The position numbers and the translations under genes are program-made. Below are positions 47,446 to 57,174 of a stretch of 64,000 nucleotides of DNA, piece by piece; positions within the stretch are counted from its first letter, which is position 1, and each line of letters begins with the position of its first letter. The notes beneath the pieces were generated by a model. The model saw only the letters and a list, made by a program, of their open reading frames with translations. It ran no database searches and was not told the DNA's origin. The stretch is taken from NCBI GenBank assembly GCA_902728285.1, contig CACVBU010000011.1, positions 1-64,000 on the forward strand, read 5' to 3'. The stretch comes from Clytia hemisphaerica. Taxonomy: Eukaryota; Cnidaria; Hydrozoa; Leptothecata; Clytiidae.

Positions 47446-47829
47446 ATGAAACAGTGGCGTTATCTTATTTTAAAAGATCTGATTTTCGTAGAATTAATTT
47501 TTGCGATATGAAAATGAGAGAATGTCGCCGAAAATGGGTGTTTATGTGAAGTACAAAATTCATAAGGAAAAATTAGTTGCAGAAAACATAAAATATTACC
47601 TTGAGCATGTTTCTTAGTCTCTAAATATTTCTGGAACTGGTCTCTGCAGATTGCTAGCGCACAAGCTTTGTTCTGAATATCGATTGTAACCACAAACTCC
47701 TTGAACAATCCGCACAAGCTTTATTTCTTGGAATCGGCTCAATTTTTCTCAAATAATTTCCCATACAGTTTTTAAAGTATATAATATCATTTGCAAAAAC
47801 AACCTTTATACTTTCCAGGAGACTGCATC

Positions 47830-48318
47830 GGTGTACACTTCATCTTTATTATTATCTTTATATATTTAATGGCGGAGAGAAAGGAATGTGTCTGCTTCAC
47901 AAATTATGCACCTTGTACGCTGACAATCCTTAGTTTTAAGTTTATTACAAATAATGCAGGGTTTCGAATCTTTATCGACTTTTGGTGTGGCGATAGTCGG
48001 GTCTATTTTCAATTGTTTACTGCTACGTTTTCATCATTTTCTAGTTCACGCTTTTTTCTGGGATCTGTCTGCCTGATTCTTATATTTTGAATAACAAGGT
48101 CTTAAACGGTATTTTGTTTCTTTCTGATCCATTACCCCATAAAACAGATCGTCATTCAAAGAGTTTGAACATTCTAAGAAAGTTTGAATTCCAGTTGGTG
48201 TACTTGTGAGTTTTGTATTCCCTTGATTAGTTTTCTTTTGGCAAATGATACATTTATTTAAATCTTTCTTAGGTTTGTTTTCCACTACTAATTGTAAACT
48301 ACCATGATCCATTGCCAT
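47830..48318 (-). pseudogene. Cys-rich 5' exon of the decayed multi-copy gene
   Basis: From a start at 48318 the minus strand encodes MAMDHGSLQLVVENKPKKD, a KCIICQKK Cys pair, KLTSTPTGIQTFLECSNSL and YRLRPCYSKYKNQ. A frame break follows, then a second cluster KPCIICNKLKTKDCQRTRC with IICEADTFLS, and a third frame with DEVYTDAVSWK ending at a possible donor AAA/GGTATA near 47815. Paired C-x2-C motifs followed by a CY..Y string are what I associate with the N-terminus of the same repeated family as the exon at 42474-42827. At least two frameshifts are present. Family membership is from memory. Confidence 0.4.
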
Positions 48319-48319
48319 G

Positions 48320-48960
48320 TTAAACTCGCAGTGCTCATTTCAACTTACCATGTCTTAATTCAACTTTCCATCTTTCTTGCAAAACTAGTTAACAAAAAAT
48401 TCAAATTCCTCTTCAGCGTAAAGAGACGTTTCCATTCATTAAGAAAAAGAAAATTTTAGATAAAAAGATCAATGGTTCAATTATGATTCAAATAAATGAT
48501 TCAATTATCGTGAAATAAATAGAAACAAAAAAAATGTTAAGAAAAAGGTGTTAATCTATAATATCTACTCTTTTGAGTCATTAATGACGTTTCTTTATAT
48601 GAATACACTTTATAAGAATGTCCATGATGAAAGTGGCCAAAACATTAAGAATATGGTAAGAATATCACCATCATGGAATTTAGCAACTGAACCTAAGAAT
48701 GCCATTTTTAATGCATTTTAACCTGTAGATTGTCAATTTCGATCTTAATTTAAGAATACCGTGAGAATATTTTTGGATGATTTTCGCCAAAAAGTTAAAA
48801 ATATCCATGATTAAATGAAAACACACCTTTCTTATAAAAAAAAGCGTGTACGAGTAGATAATGCTATATAAATTACCCTTCCACATTCAAACGTTAATAA
48901 CTTTTGAGGACTTGATTTTTAATTTTTTACGCCCAAAAGGGCGTTCCCAGGGTTGGTGCT
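48320..48960. other. Intergenic sequence, no feature recognised
   Basis: AT-rich sequence with short ORFs only. The direct neighbour on the right is the 3' end of a LINE. Confidence 0.4.
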
Positions 48961-48969
48961 ACCAAAAAA

Positions 48970-50680
48970 CTTTTTAGAAACTTAAGACCATACATAACAC
49001 GAATCAAAAGATTCCAACTGTACGCAGTGGTTTGCATACGAAAGTTTCCCCAGCGCCTGGAATTTTTTTTTTGCGTTCGGGTCGAGCGAGCTCGGCATGA
49101 CTTGATCTTTCCACCGTGTTCGATCTCTCATGAGCACTGGGAGGTCTTCTTTCAAGCAGCCAAGGTCTTCACAGAGTTGGTCAAGATACGTCTTTGCTGG
49201 TTTACCGCGTGTTTTGAAACCGTGATTTGGTTGCCAAAGGACAAGCTCGCTAGCCAGCTCATCTTTGCTCCTAAAACAATGTCCAGCAAACCTGAGACGT
49301 CTGTCCTTCAATGTTTGGCTTATTGGTGGAAGATCTCCGTGGAGTAATCTCTTGGTTGGATGTTCTCTTCATGAAATATTCAGAACTGGCCGAAGCATTC
49401 TTGTGTACGTGCCATCCAGCATTTTCTCGAGGGTTTTAGTTAGGGTCCACGAGGTAGCTCCATATAGAAGAACTGACTGTAGCTCTGAATAAATTCCTTT
49501 TTAATTTTGCTGATAGGTTAGATTTCCATATTTTGTCCAGTTTGTCGAGGGCTGACCAGGCTTTTGCTAGTCTGATTTGTTACTTGTTAGGAAATGTTAC
49601 TGCCAAGGTAGGTAAATTCTTGAACAGCTTGGATGTTTTGGTTTGTTCGGGATTTTATTGAACCTGAATGGACAGTTGCATCATTGAGAAGGTCAGAGGT
49701 GATGCATAGATCGTCGGCATAATCAGCATCAGTAATCATATCGGGGGGGATGTCTACGGCTTGTCTGTTGTTTTAGAGTAAAACCAAGATTCGTATTATC
49801 TTTGGTTGCTTTCCTCATTATATAATGAAGGCAAATTACAAAGAGGTATGGTGCAAGCGTGTCACCTTGCAATACTCCTTTGGTTATATTAAAAAAATCA
49901 GTGTCACCGTCTGGAGATCTGACCATGGATTTTGTATTCTCATAGAGCATCATTATTTCTGAAACTGTTTCTTCAGGTTTGCCATATGAGAGTAAGATCT
50001 GTTTCATTTTGGTTCTATTTATAGAATCGAATGCTTTTTGCTCCTTCGATTGATCTACGATCTGTTGATCTGTTTTGTCGGAAGCCATTTTGGTTTTTTC
50101 GCAATAATGGATCAATGTGTGGTCGAAGCCTATTCAGTGGTATGGTATTGTAAATTTTAACTGCTATTGATGTGAGGATGATTCCTCGATAGTTGAACGC
50201 AACACCAAGGTCTCCTTTTTTGGAAAAAGGAAGAATGCATCCTTCTCTCCATTTGTCAATTGGCTGGCCTTGAGGTACAAAGTGATAACAGGATATCATT
50301 GAAGTTTCTTAGCTTCCAGATTTCAGCGAGTATGTTGTCTAAGCCACATGCTTTCTAGAGTTTTATACTTTTTAAAACAATGTCCAATTCTTCAATGGTG
50401 AAATCACCTTTAATTATTGGTAATTCGTGTGAGATAATGTTTATGGTAGATTCGTCAGTGTCTGTTGTCCCGCTTAGAAGTGTCTCATAGTGAGTTTTCC
50501 ATAATTTTAGAATTTCTTCATCATTTAGGGCTTTAAGTTTGGAGTTATTGAATGATTTTCGGCCTGTTATCTCATTGATTATTTTCCAGGCTTCAGAAGA
50601 TTAGTTAATGGATTTTGATGCAATGTCATCAATTTTCTGGTTTAGATAATTTGCTTGTTCCGATTTGTATGTATTTCCAG
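48970..50680 (-). pseudogene. Non-LTR retrotransposon ORF2 fragment (RT plus C-terminus), frameshifted
   Basis: Right to left the frames give WREGCILPFSKKGDLG, NYRGIILTSIAVKIYN, LLRKNQNGFRQNRST, KAFDSINRTKMKQILLSYGK, GVLQGDTLAPYLF and DADYADDLC. The YADD catalytic motif is at 49710-49724. After it come VLLYGATSWTLTKTLEKMLD, YTRMLRPVLNIS and DRRLRFAGHCFRSKDELAS with LVLWQPNHGFKTRGKPAKTY to 48982. These are the reverse transcriptase and C-terminal region of a LINE. At least four frame changes or stops are visible, and the endonuclease is absent. The clade is uncertain (RTE-like by the RRLRFAGHC region). It is a different family from the LINE at 57175-60022. Confidence 0.8.
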
Positions 50681-50687
50681 CGCCTGG

Positions 50688-50796
50688 AGTAGTAGTAAAA
50701 TGTAAACATTGCTCGAACCACGTGTCATTAAAGAGAACAATTAAAATCACGTGTCCAAAACAAACTTGTAAAACAATTGAACAATGTCCCTTTAAG
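50688..50796. repeat. Fragment of the GGGACATAA MITE
   Basis: AGTAGTAAAATGTAAACATT through CAAAACAAACTTGTAAAACA to ATGTCCCTTTAA matches 52632-52730 with only a few differences. It is a solo partial copy of the outer MITE at 52246-52856, and it abuts the LINE fragment. Confidence 0.75.
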
Positions 50797-50999
50797 AGTA
50801 GCAATTAGTTGCAATTGCGTCTAATAAGTTTATTGAATTTTCGATAGTCTGCGGCTGGGTCAGAAGTTATATTTTTTACGCGGCCGGTTTCTGGAAACAC
50901 TACACTTTTATATTTTCGCCTTTTTTCCACGAAAAAAGTGTTAAGGACCTTCTTAGGATTTAGCTAGAGAACAAAATAGAACACATCAATAAGTTTTTG

Positions 51000-51345
51000 A
51001 CTACCTTTAGGGAAATAATTTTCGCGGTAATTAGTTTTCGCAGATTTCACTATTTTGTTTGAATTTTCCGCGGTTGGTCAAATTTTGTAATATTTTGAAA
51101 GTGATATCAGAAAAGTTTTTGTTGAATTTTCGTTCGATAATATTTTGAAACAGTAAAATTGTTAGTAAGGTAAAGTAAAATAAACATCTAAAATAGATCA
51201 AAGCATTTTTTTCAATTTTTCAATTTTGAAAGCATTTTCTTAAATTCTTCGCGGGAATTAATTTTTCAGTTTTGAGCTCGAAAACGTTTTCGCGAGTTTA
51301 AAAAGCGAACATTAGTTCCTGCCTGCGAAAATCAGTTCTCTATAT
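51000..51345. mobile_element. Diverged palindromic element with TTTTCGCGG motifs
   Basis: It starts TACCTTTAGGGAAATAATTTTCGCGG-like (written here in part) and ends near GCGAAAATCAGTTCTCTATA. The ends are weakly inverted, with CGCGA-containing blocks inside. It resembles the MITE at 5807-6254 in design but with low identity. Confidence 0.35.
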
Positions 51346-51508
51346 CCCTGTATCTTTATTTCAGATGTTCTTAATAGACATCCCTACTATCATCGGGACT
51401 TATATCAAAATTTCTTGAATTTTGTTTCCTAGAAGATCTGAAAGTCAATAACATTTCATATGGAGAGATATTACAAATTAGTAACGACGCTTTACTTTCT
51501 TAATTTAG

Positions 51509-51545
51509 AACCCAGCCAAACCCTCCGCCCAAGCAAGAATCTCAG
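51509..51545 (+). CDS. Candidate small downstream exon of the HEPN gene
   Basis: The 37 bases lie between an acceptor (TTTCTTAATTTAG, ending 51508) and a donor (CTCAG/GTAGGT, at 51545/51546). The HEPN exon ends with one base of a codon, and this exon then reads E-PSQTLRPSKNL without a stop and leaves phase 2. Polarity and frame fit, but the exon is short, 10.3 kb away and has no known motif, so it may be chance. Confidence 0.3.
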
Positions 51546-51727
51546 GTAGGTTTAACCTTATGTTGTTTAAAAACTCAAATTGATAAATTTTTGTCTGAAA
51601 ATGAAAAGGACTCTTTTCAACTAAGATTATCTAACATTTTTCAAGCCACTATGTTTTGTTCACAAGTTGACTTATTAGTAACAGTAAGAAAATCTGAAGA
51701 AAAAATATACAATACATTTTATGATAA

Positions 51728-52155
51728 AGCCCGGGGGGGGCACTACATTACTAAACGGCGACATGTGCCGCCAAAAAAATGGCTTTAAAAATCGAGCACT
51801 AAAAGTGCAGCCCTTGAGAAGTGTAAAGGTTCCTCTAAAATGTATTTTACCGAACGTTTCTCACCCTTATAATGTAGTTTCATTTCATATCTTGTTGTAT
51901 TTGAGCCTCTTAAAAATGAGCATGAGATGTTGACACAATGTTAAAAAGATATCAAAATGGGTGTGAATTAAAACTATAAAAATACAACAAATTTTTACAG
52001 TCAGACTTGCATTTCAGCGGTCCCCAAACACACCTTTACAGTGTATCCAGCTAAAAGAAGACCTTTTGCAGTGCACTCTATCAAAAGTACACCCTTACAG
52101 TGCATTGCGAGGGTGTCGAAAAACCTACCCGTAAGGGCGGCACATGTCGTTGGTC
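51728..52155. mobile_element. MITE with internal ACAGTGCAT repeats, second copy
   Basis: GGCGACATGTGCCGCC near 51758 and GGCGGCACATGTCG near 52137 are inverted ends. In between, CCTTACAGTGCAT, TTTACAGTGTAT and TTTTGCAGTGCAC recur toward the right end. It matches the element at 41352-41670 in termini and internal motif, though overall identity is low. Confidence 0.6.
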
Positions 52156-52245
52156 GGACCATATGATAACTAGGATAAAAAGTCTAGTTCTTTCTGGTTC
52201 TTTGAGTACTATAAATATCAGCTATCTGACTTCAAATTCACATTA

Positions 52246-52856
52246 GGCGAGACCAATTTGATTAGTTGTTTTACGGGCCCGACCGACCCTGAAATCTCAA
52301 AATAAATAAAAATCGAAATAAAAATAAAATAGATTTTAGTAGTACATTTTTGTTTTCATTGCTTAACAAATTGCCAAATTGCAAAATTTTGGTAGTTTTT
52401 CCAAGGTTCTGAGAATTTTATATTCGATTTTTCATTTTATCCAAGAATTCAAGCTTTTTGTGTCTTTTTATTTTCTATTTCACATTTTTGTCAAGATGTA
52501 GTAGTTTTTGCTGCCTTTTGAGGTGATTTTACCGGGTCAAATTTTAGTTTTATTTTTATTTTTTCGCCCACCGACCGACCCTATTTTTGGGGTAGCTTAG
52601 CCCGTAAAACAACAAATTAAAGGGACATAAAAGTAGTAAAATGTAAACATTGCACGAACCACGTGTCATTAAAGAGAACAATTAAAATCACGTGTCCAAA
52701 ACAAACTTGTAAAACAATTAAACAATCAAAATTAGCCATATTTGGTTTGATTTTTTATTTTGACATGTGACATTTGTTTTGATTTTGTATCCGCTGCATA
52801 CAGTTTGTTTACAAATTTGACAAGTACTGTTATGTCCCTTTAAATTGGTCTCGCCT
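52246..52856. mobile_element. MITE with TTA target duplication, containing a nested element
   Basis: The ends are GGCGAGACCAATTT (52246) and AAATTGGTCTCGCC (to 52856), with TTA outside on both sides (52243-52245, 52857-52859), a TWA-type target as in PIF/Harbinger. The TIR continues as TTAAAGGGACATAA and its inverse TTATGTCCCTTTAA, but on the left it is split by a nested insertion. Confidence 0.75.
52265..52613. mobile_element. Nested element with GTTGTTTTACGGGC inverted ends
   Basis: GTTGTTTTACGGGC at 52265-52278 and its inverse GCCCGTAAAACAAC at 52600-52613 bracket 349 bp. CCGACCGACCCT occurs near both ends. The element splits the left TIR of the surrounding MITE, so it inserted later. Confidence 0.7.
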
Positions 52857-52869
52857 TATAGGAAGTCAG

Positions 52870-53425
52870 AAGATTATTAAAACAAAGAATCCTTTAGAAA
52901 AGAAAGTTAAAAGAAAAATAAACTCTTTACTTCCTTATAAAATGATTAAATTCTGGGGGTACTACCCCTGCTGACCGACGGAGGTGTGCAAAATGGACAC
53001 TACGTGGGACTCGGTTTTTGAAAAAAGTTTTCGCGAAGATTTCCATAACCCCCAAAAAAGGTACCCTATGGGGGATCGATTTTTATATCTTGCTGTTCTT
53101 GCGACCCTACCCTACCCTACCTGGGATTTATGGGGATGAAAAGGTGGCTGGCTTTTTCATATAGGTGAAAGGAGAATTTTTGTTATTCAATTTGTACGGG
53201 TGAAAATCGTTTATATTGGTTAGGGTCAGAATCAGTTAGGGTAAGGGTTGACGCTCAAGATTCAAAATAGGGTTGGGAATAGCATTGGTAGGGAAATGTA
53301 AGGCCCAAGGCTCAAGACTCATGGCACTGGTAAGGGCATCCTTAGGGTTTGACCAACCTTGATATGTTAATATTCATAGGTCTGTAAAATAAACATTTCA
53401 AGTAAATTTGCGAATTCGAATTCCT
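52870..53425. other. Intergenic sequence, no gene recognised
   Basis: A short ACCCTACCCTACCCTACC run near 53104 resembles a telomere-like motif but is only three to four units. Otherwise nothing is supported. Confidence 0.4.
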
Positions 53426-53427
53426 GC

Positions 53428-53516
53428 CGTGGCATCGTGGTTTGGTGGAAGCGTACGGAGCTTCTAAACCAAGAGTACGTTTCACTAGTGGGTTCGAAGC
53501 CTACACGGAACTTAAC
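53428..53516 (+). repeat. tRNA-like segment, probable SINE head
   Basis: TGGCATCGTGG resembles an RNA polymerase III A box and GGGTTCGAAGCC is a near-consensus B box about 55 bp downstream. Flanking CCGTG and CACGG could pair as part of an acceptor stem. No clean cloverleaf or anticodon loop can be drawn, so it is a tRNA-derived SINE head or tRNA relic rather than a functional tRNA gene. Confidence 0.4.
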
Positions 53517-53519
53517 TAT

Positions 53520-54670
53520 GGCAAATTACGGAATATCAAATTTGAATTATGAAAATGAAAAGAGTCCAACTTAAAAACATCCTAACTAAAGGTTCAGATC
53601 AAAGATAGAAAAATGGAAGATCTACTCTCACTCGTAAGAAGCCACAACTGGGTGAAAGAAAACTATTATTGAAAAGAAGCCATCAAAAATTGTAAGAAAA
53701 GTCTATATTGTAAAAAGGGAACAGAGATGTGAGAATTATCAGCCTTGAAACCATAAAAAATGTATCAGGTGTCCTTCCAATTTAAAAATGTATCACCAAG
53801 ACATTTAAAAATTAGCAACTGACATTACTGTACCCGTCTAATATTTTAGCCTAGCCTAGAGTCTGCAAAAAGCCAAAACAAAAACTTAATCTCTCCAAAG
53901 TTCTCCAAACCAGCAAAATAATATAATAACTGCAGGGTTTATTATTTATAGAATAATATACCAACCAGGTTCAACTAGAGGGGGGACTCATGCCCAAGTC
54001 AGGTTTTGAATGGCTAAAGCTTGGGAAAAAGGTTACAAAATTTTGACTTTAAATGAGCTTTGAAAGTTTAAAAAATAGACCTTTTCGCCTTTCCATCAGC
54101 CATGCATTTTGAACTATTTGCAAAAATACAGGAACGAAAAAGCCGAGTTTACGCAAAGTTTACAAAGATTTTTAAAAAAAGCTAAAAGATGGAGTTTCTT
54201 GATTAAAAAAGAAATATTTACAAAAAAAGCCTTTTAGAGATAGCATATGCTGTTAAATGTTTTTGTCAGAAAATCGAAATGTTTGCAAACAGATGAAGGC
54301 TTAATAGTAGATGGCATAAAATCGCTCTATTATTTTGGTCAAAGCACTTGTTATACATTTTTGGAAAGCTAAGGGGTAGGGGAATCAAAATTACTTAGGC
54401 TCCAATTTTTTTCAGACACTTTGGTGTGATTTTTGGACAAATATGACGGTCTCAGGCAAAAATCATAGGGCCAAAAATGAATGAAAATTTTAGCTTGAGA
54501 AAACGAAGACCTGTTGTATATTTTTGGAAAGCTCTTAAAAAATTAAGATTAGAGATATATTGCAAGTGTAGGTGATTTCTGTACCAAACTCGAGATACTA
54601 ACCCTTGAAAACAGTGTTTGTCCAGTTTTTTCGCTTTTTGAAGCTCAATATCTTCAGCTTCTGAAATCAC
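53520..54670. other. Intergenic sequence, no gene recognised
   Basis: AT-rich sequence. No supported ORF, RNA or transposon terminus. Confidence 0.4.
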
Positions 54671-54671
54671 C

Positions 54672-55560
54672 TTTTTTTTTTTTTACATTATCAAGTTATT
54701 TTTGCTCCCTTTACATTTTCAAGTTACTTTTTCGTTATGTTAGTGAGTTATGTCCGACCGGTCCCGATGAAAATGAATATTTGTATAATCAGACGTCAAA
54801 ATCTGAAAACGAAGTCTGAAAATCGAACACCCGAAAAGAAAATGCTATTTTAGAAGAACAATCCAGCCAATGTCAAAAACATTACATTACCAGCGTTTTC
54901 ACCCTCCTCTGCATTAGAATTTGAATATTTTTCGTCATATCATATGAATGTTAAACCAAAAGTTAAAAAAAGAAAAATCTAAATTGCACAAAATGTTTAT
55001 CATTTTAGCTTAGAGGTGTATGCTTAGTGAAATCATGAAGCCATATTTAGATTGCTAAACTGATTCCAAGCTGTAAAAGTAACTCGAAAATGTAAAGGAA
55101 GGAAAAATAACTCGAGAACATAAAAGACGAAAAAAAAATCGAGTTAAAACACGAAATAACTTATAAGAATGAAAAAAAAAAACCGATTTTATAAAGTTAA
55201 GAGATAACTCGGACATTTAAAGGAAAAAAATAACTCAAAAATTTAAAGGAACGCCAAAATTACTCGAGAATCTACAGGAAGGAAAATAACTCAAAATTTA
55301 AAAGAACCAAATTAAACCGAGTTAAAAAACAAAAAATAACGCGAAAATTTGAAGGTAGGAAAAATACTCGAGTTAAAATACCAGAAATAACTCGAAATTT
55401 TAAAGTCACGAAAAAATGAGTTACGAGATTGAGAATGATGTCATGGAAGGTACAAAATAACGTCAAAATTTCCGAAAAATGACGTCATAGCTTCCGAAAA
55501 ATGACGTCACAACTCGATCTTTTCGTAACTCGGTTTTTTAACTCGAGAAAAATAACTCGG
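54672..55560. repeat. AACTCGA repeat field with an inverted arm
   Basis: From about 55075 to 55560 the motif (A)ATAACTCGAAAATTTAAAGG recurs at roughly 25-35-bp intervals in many variants. The first 60 bp of this field is the inverse of 54672-54735 (CATTTTCAAGTTACTTTTTC), so the whole may be a decayed element with one expanded end. Confidence 0.55.
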
Positions 55561-56693
55561 GATTTCCGAGTCTCGTTAAAGCCAGAATAACAACACTTTT
55601 ATCGAGTACCGTGAAAAGCACAGGTCGAAATCATATATCGACGCTGTGCCGACGAATCGAGATTCTATTCAACGCGCAATCAACGAAGACAAAAGTATCC
55701 ATGACGACCATCCAAGATCTTGGATGAAGTTCAAAGTTGATATTATTATTCCCGTCGTTGAAAACACAACTAAAAAGTATCATCAATGCTTTTTAAAAAG
55801 AGTCAGTGATAGAGAATCATAACATAAAGTCTTTCTATTATTTCGATTCAACTAAAGTGACATTTCCATAATTAATAGTTTAGTAATTACTGTTATACAT
55901 TTGGGGATCATGTAAAAGATTTCTTTCGAAAGAAACTCACTTCAATTACACTTGGAGGTTTTTGGGGAATTCGTAAATAGTAAACTGTATACTTAACAGT
56001 CTGCTAGACATTAATAAGGTAATATTTGCTCTTCATCTTTGATTTTTTCTACAGTGATTAGATTGACACATGCGCAATAAAATTTATATTATTGGTCTTC
56101 GGAGGTTAATATATTCTTTGAAAACTTTGGATTTCCGAGTCTCGTTAAAGCCAGAATAACAACACTTTTATCGAGTACCGTGAAAAGCACAGGTCGAAAT
56201 CATATATCGACGCTGTGCCGACGAATCGAGATTCTATTCAACGCGCAATCAACGAAGACAAAAGTATCCATGACGACCATCCAAGATCTTGGATGAAGTT
56301 CAAAGTTGATATTATTATTCCCGTCGTTGAAAACACAACTAAAAAGTATCATCAATGCTTTTTAAAAAGAGTCAGTGATAGAGAATCATAACATAAAGTC
56401 TTTCTATTATTTCGATTCAACTAAAGTGACATTTCCATAATTAATAGTTTAGTAATTACTGTTATACATTTGGGGATCATGTAAAAGATTTCTTTCGAAA
56501 GAAACTCACTTCAATTACACTTGGAGGTTTTTGGGGAATTCGTAAATAGTAAACTGTATACTTAACAGTCTGCTAGACATTAATAAGGTAATATTTGCTC
56601 TTCATCTTTGATTTTTTCTACAGTGATTAGATTGACACATGCGCAATAAAATTTATATTATTGGTCTTCGGAGGTTAATATATTCTTTGAAAA
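55560..56693. repeat. Perfect-looking 567-bp tandem duplication
   Basis: 55560-56126 and 56127-56693 start GGATTTCCGAGTCTCGTTAA and end TTCTTTGAAAACTT. I find no mismatch by eye over the whole length. Either the duplication is very recent or it is an assembly artefact. The unit has no supported coding content; one frame is open for about 55 codons from its start but is unrecognised. Confidence 0.9.
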
Positions 56694-56699
56694 CTTAAC

Positions 56700-57170
56700 C
56701 TCTGATACTCAGGGTATTTATCGAGGTCTCAATCACTTTTTCAAAAAATACTGAGCTTGAAAAAAAATAATGCAGTTGTTCAACCAATCATCAAAACAAC
56801 AAAAGCGCGCGTTAGGTCATTTAATCTCATGGTTGATTGAAATTCGATTGCCGTTTTTGCTTATACGTTAATTTGTAATTTCCTGCGAACTTGTAATTTC
56901 CCCTAAAAGTGAAATTTTCATCGTTTGGAAATCCATCACCTTTTTCGACTTTCTCACTAACTTCAAAGGAATACTATTCAATTAAACCCCGATTTGCGTT
57001 TCTATGACTTTTTTGAGACCTCTTTTTAAATTTTCAGATTGATTTCCAGTGTTCAGTTGACGTCTCTCAGAATTGTTAGAATTTCAATCCAAACCACGAG
57101 ATTAACCAGGAATCCCATATGCTTGTTTTCGTGAAATTCTGGATAAATTACCCTCGGTCAAATTTCGAAA
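56700..57170. other. Sequence downstream of LINE 3' end, no feature recognised
   Basis: AT-rich sequence. No poly(A) or clear LINE 3' UTR was found, so the LINE beginning at 57175 seems 3'-truncated or its tail has decayed. Confidence 0.35.
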
Positions 57171-57174
57171 TGTT

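Noticed and set aside
49050-50689. CCAGCGCCTGGA at both ends of the LINE fragment as a target duplication
   Set aside because: The left copy lies inside the LINE coding sequence (QALGK), so it is not at an insertion boundary. Likely coincidence.
53104-53122. CCCTACCCTACCC telomere-like run
   Set aside because: Only three to four units in an interior location. Not enough to call an interstitial telomere.
53428-53516. Functional tRNA gene
   Set aside because: A and B boxes are present, but the acceptor and anticodon stems do not pair properly. It is better explained as a SINE head.
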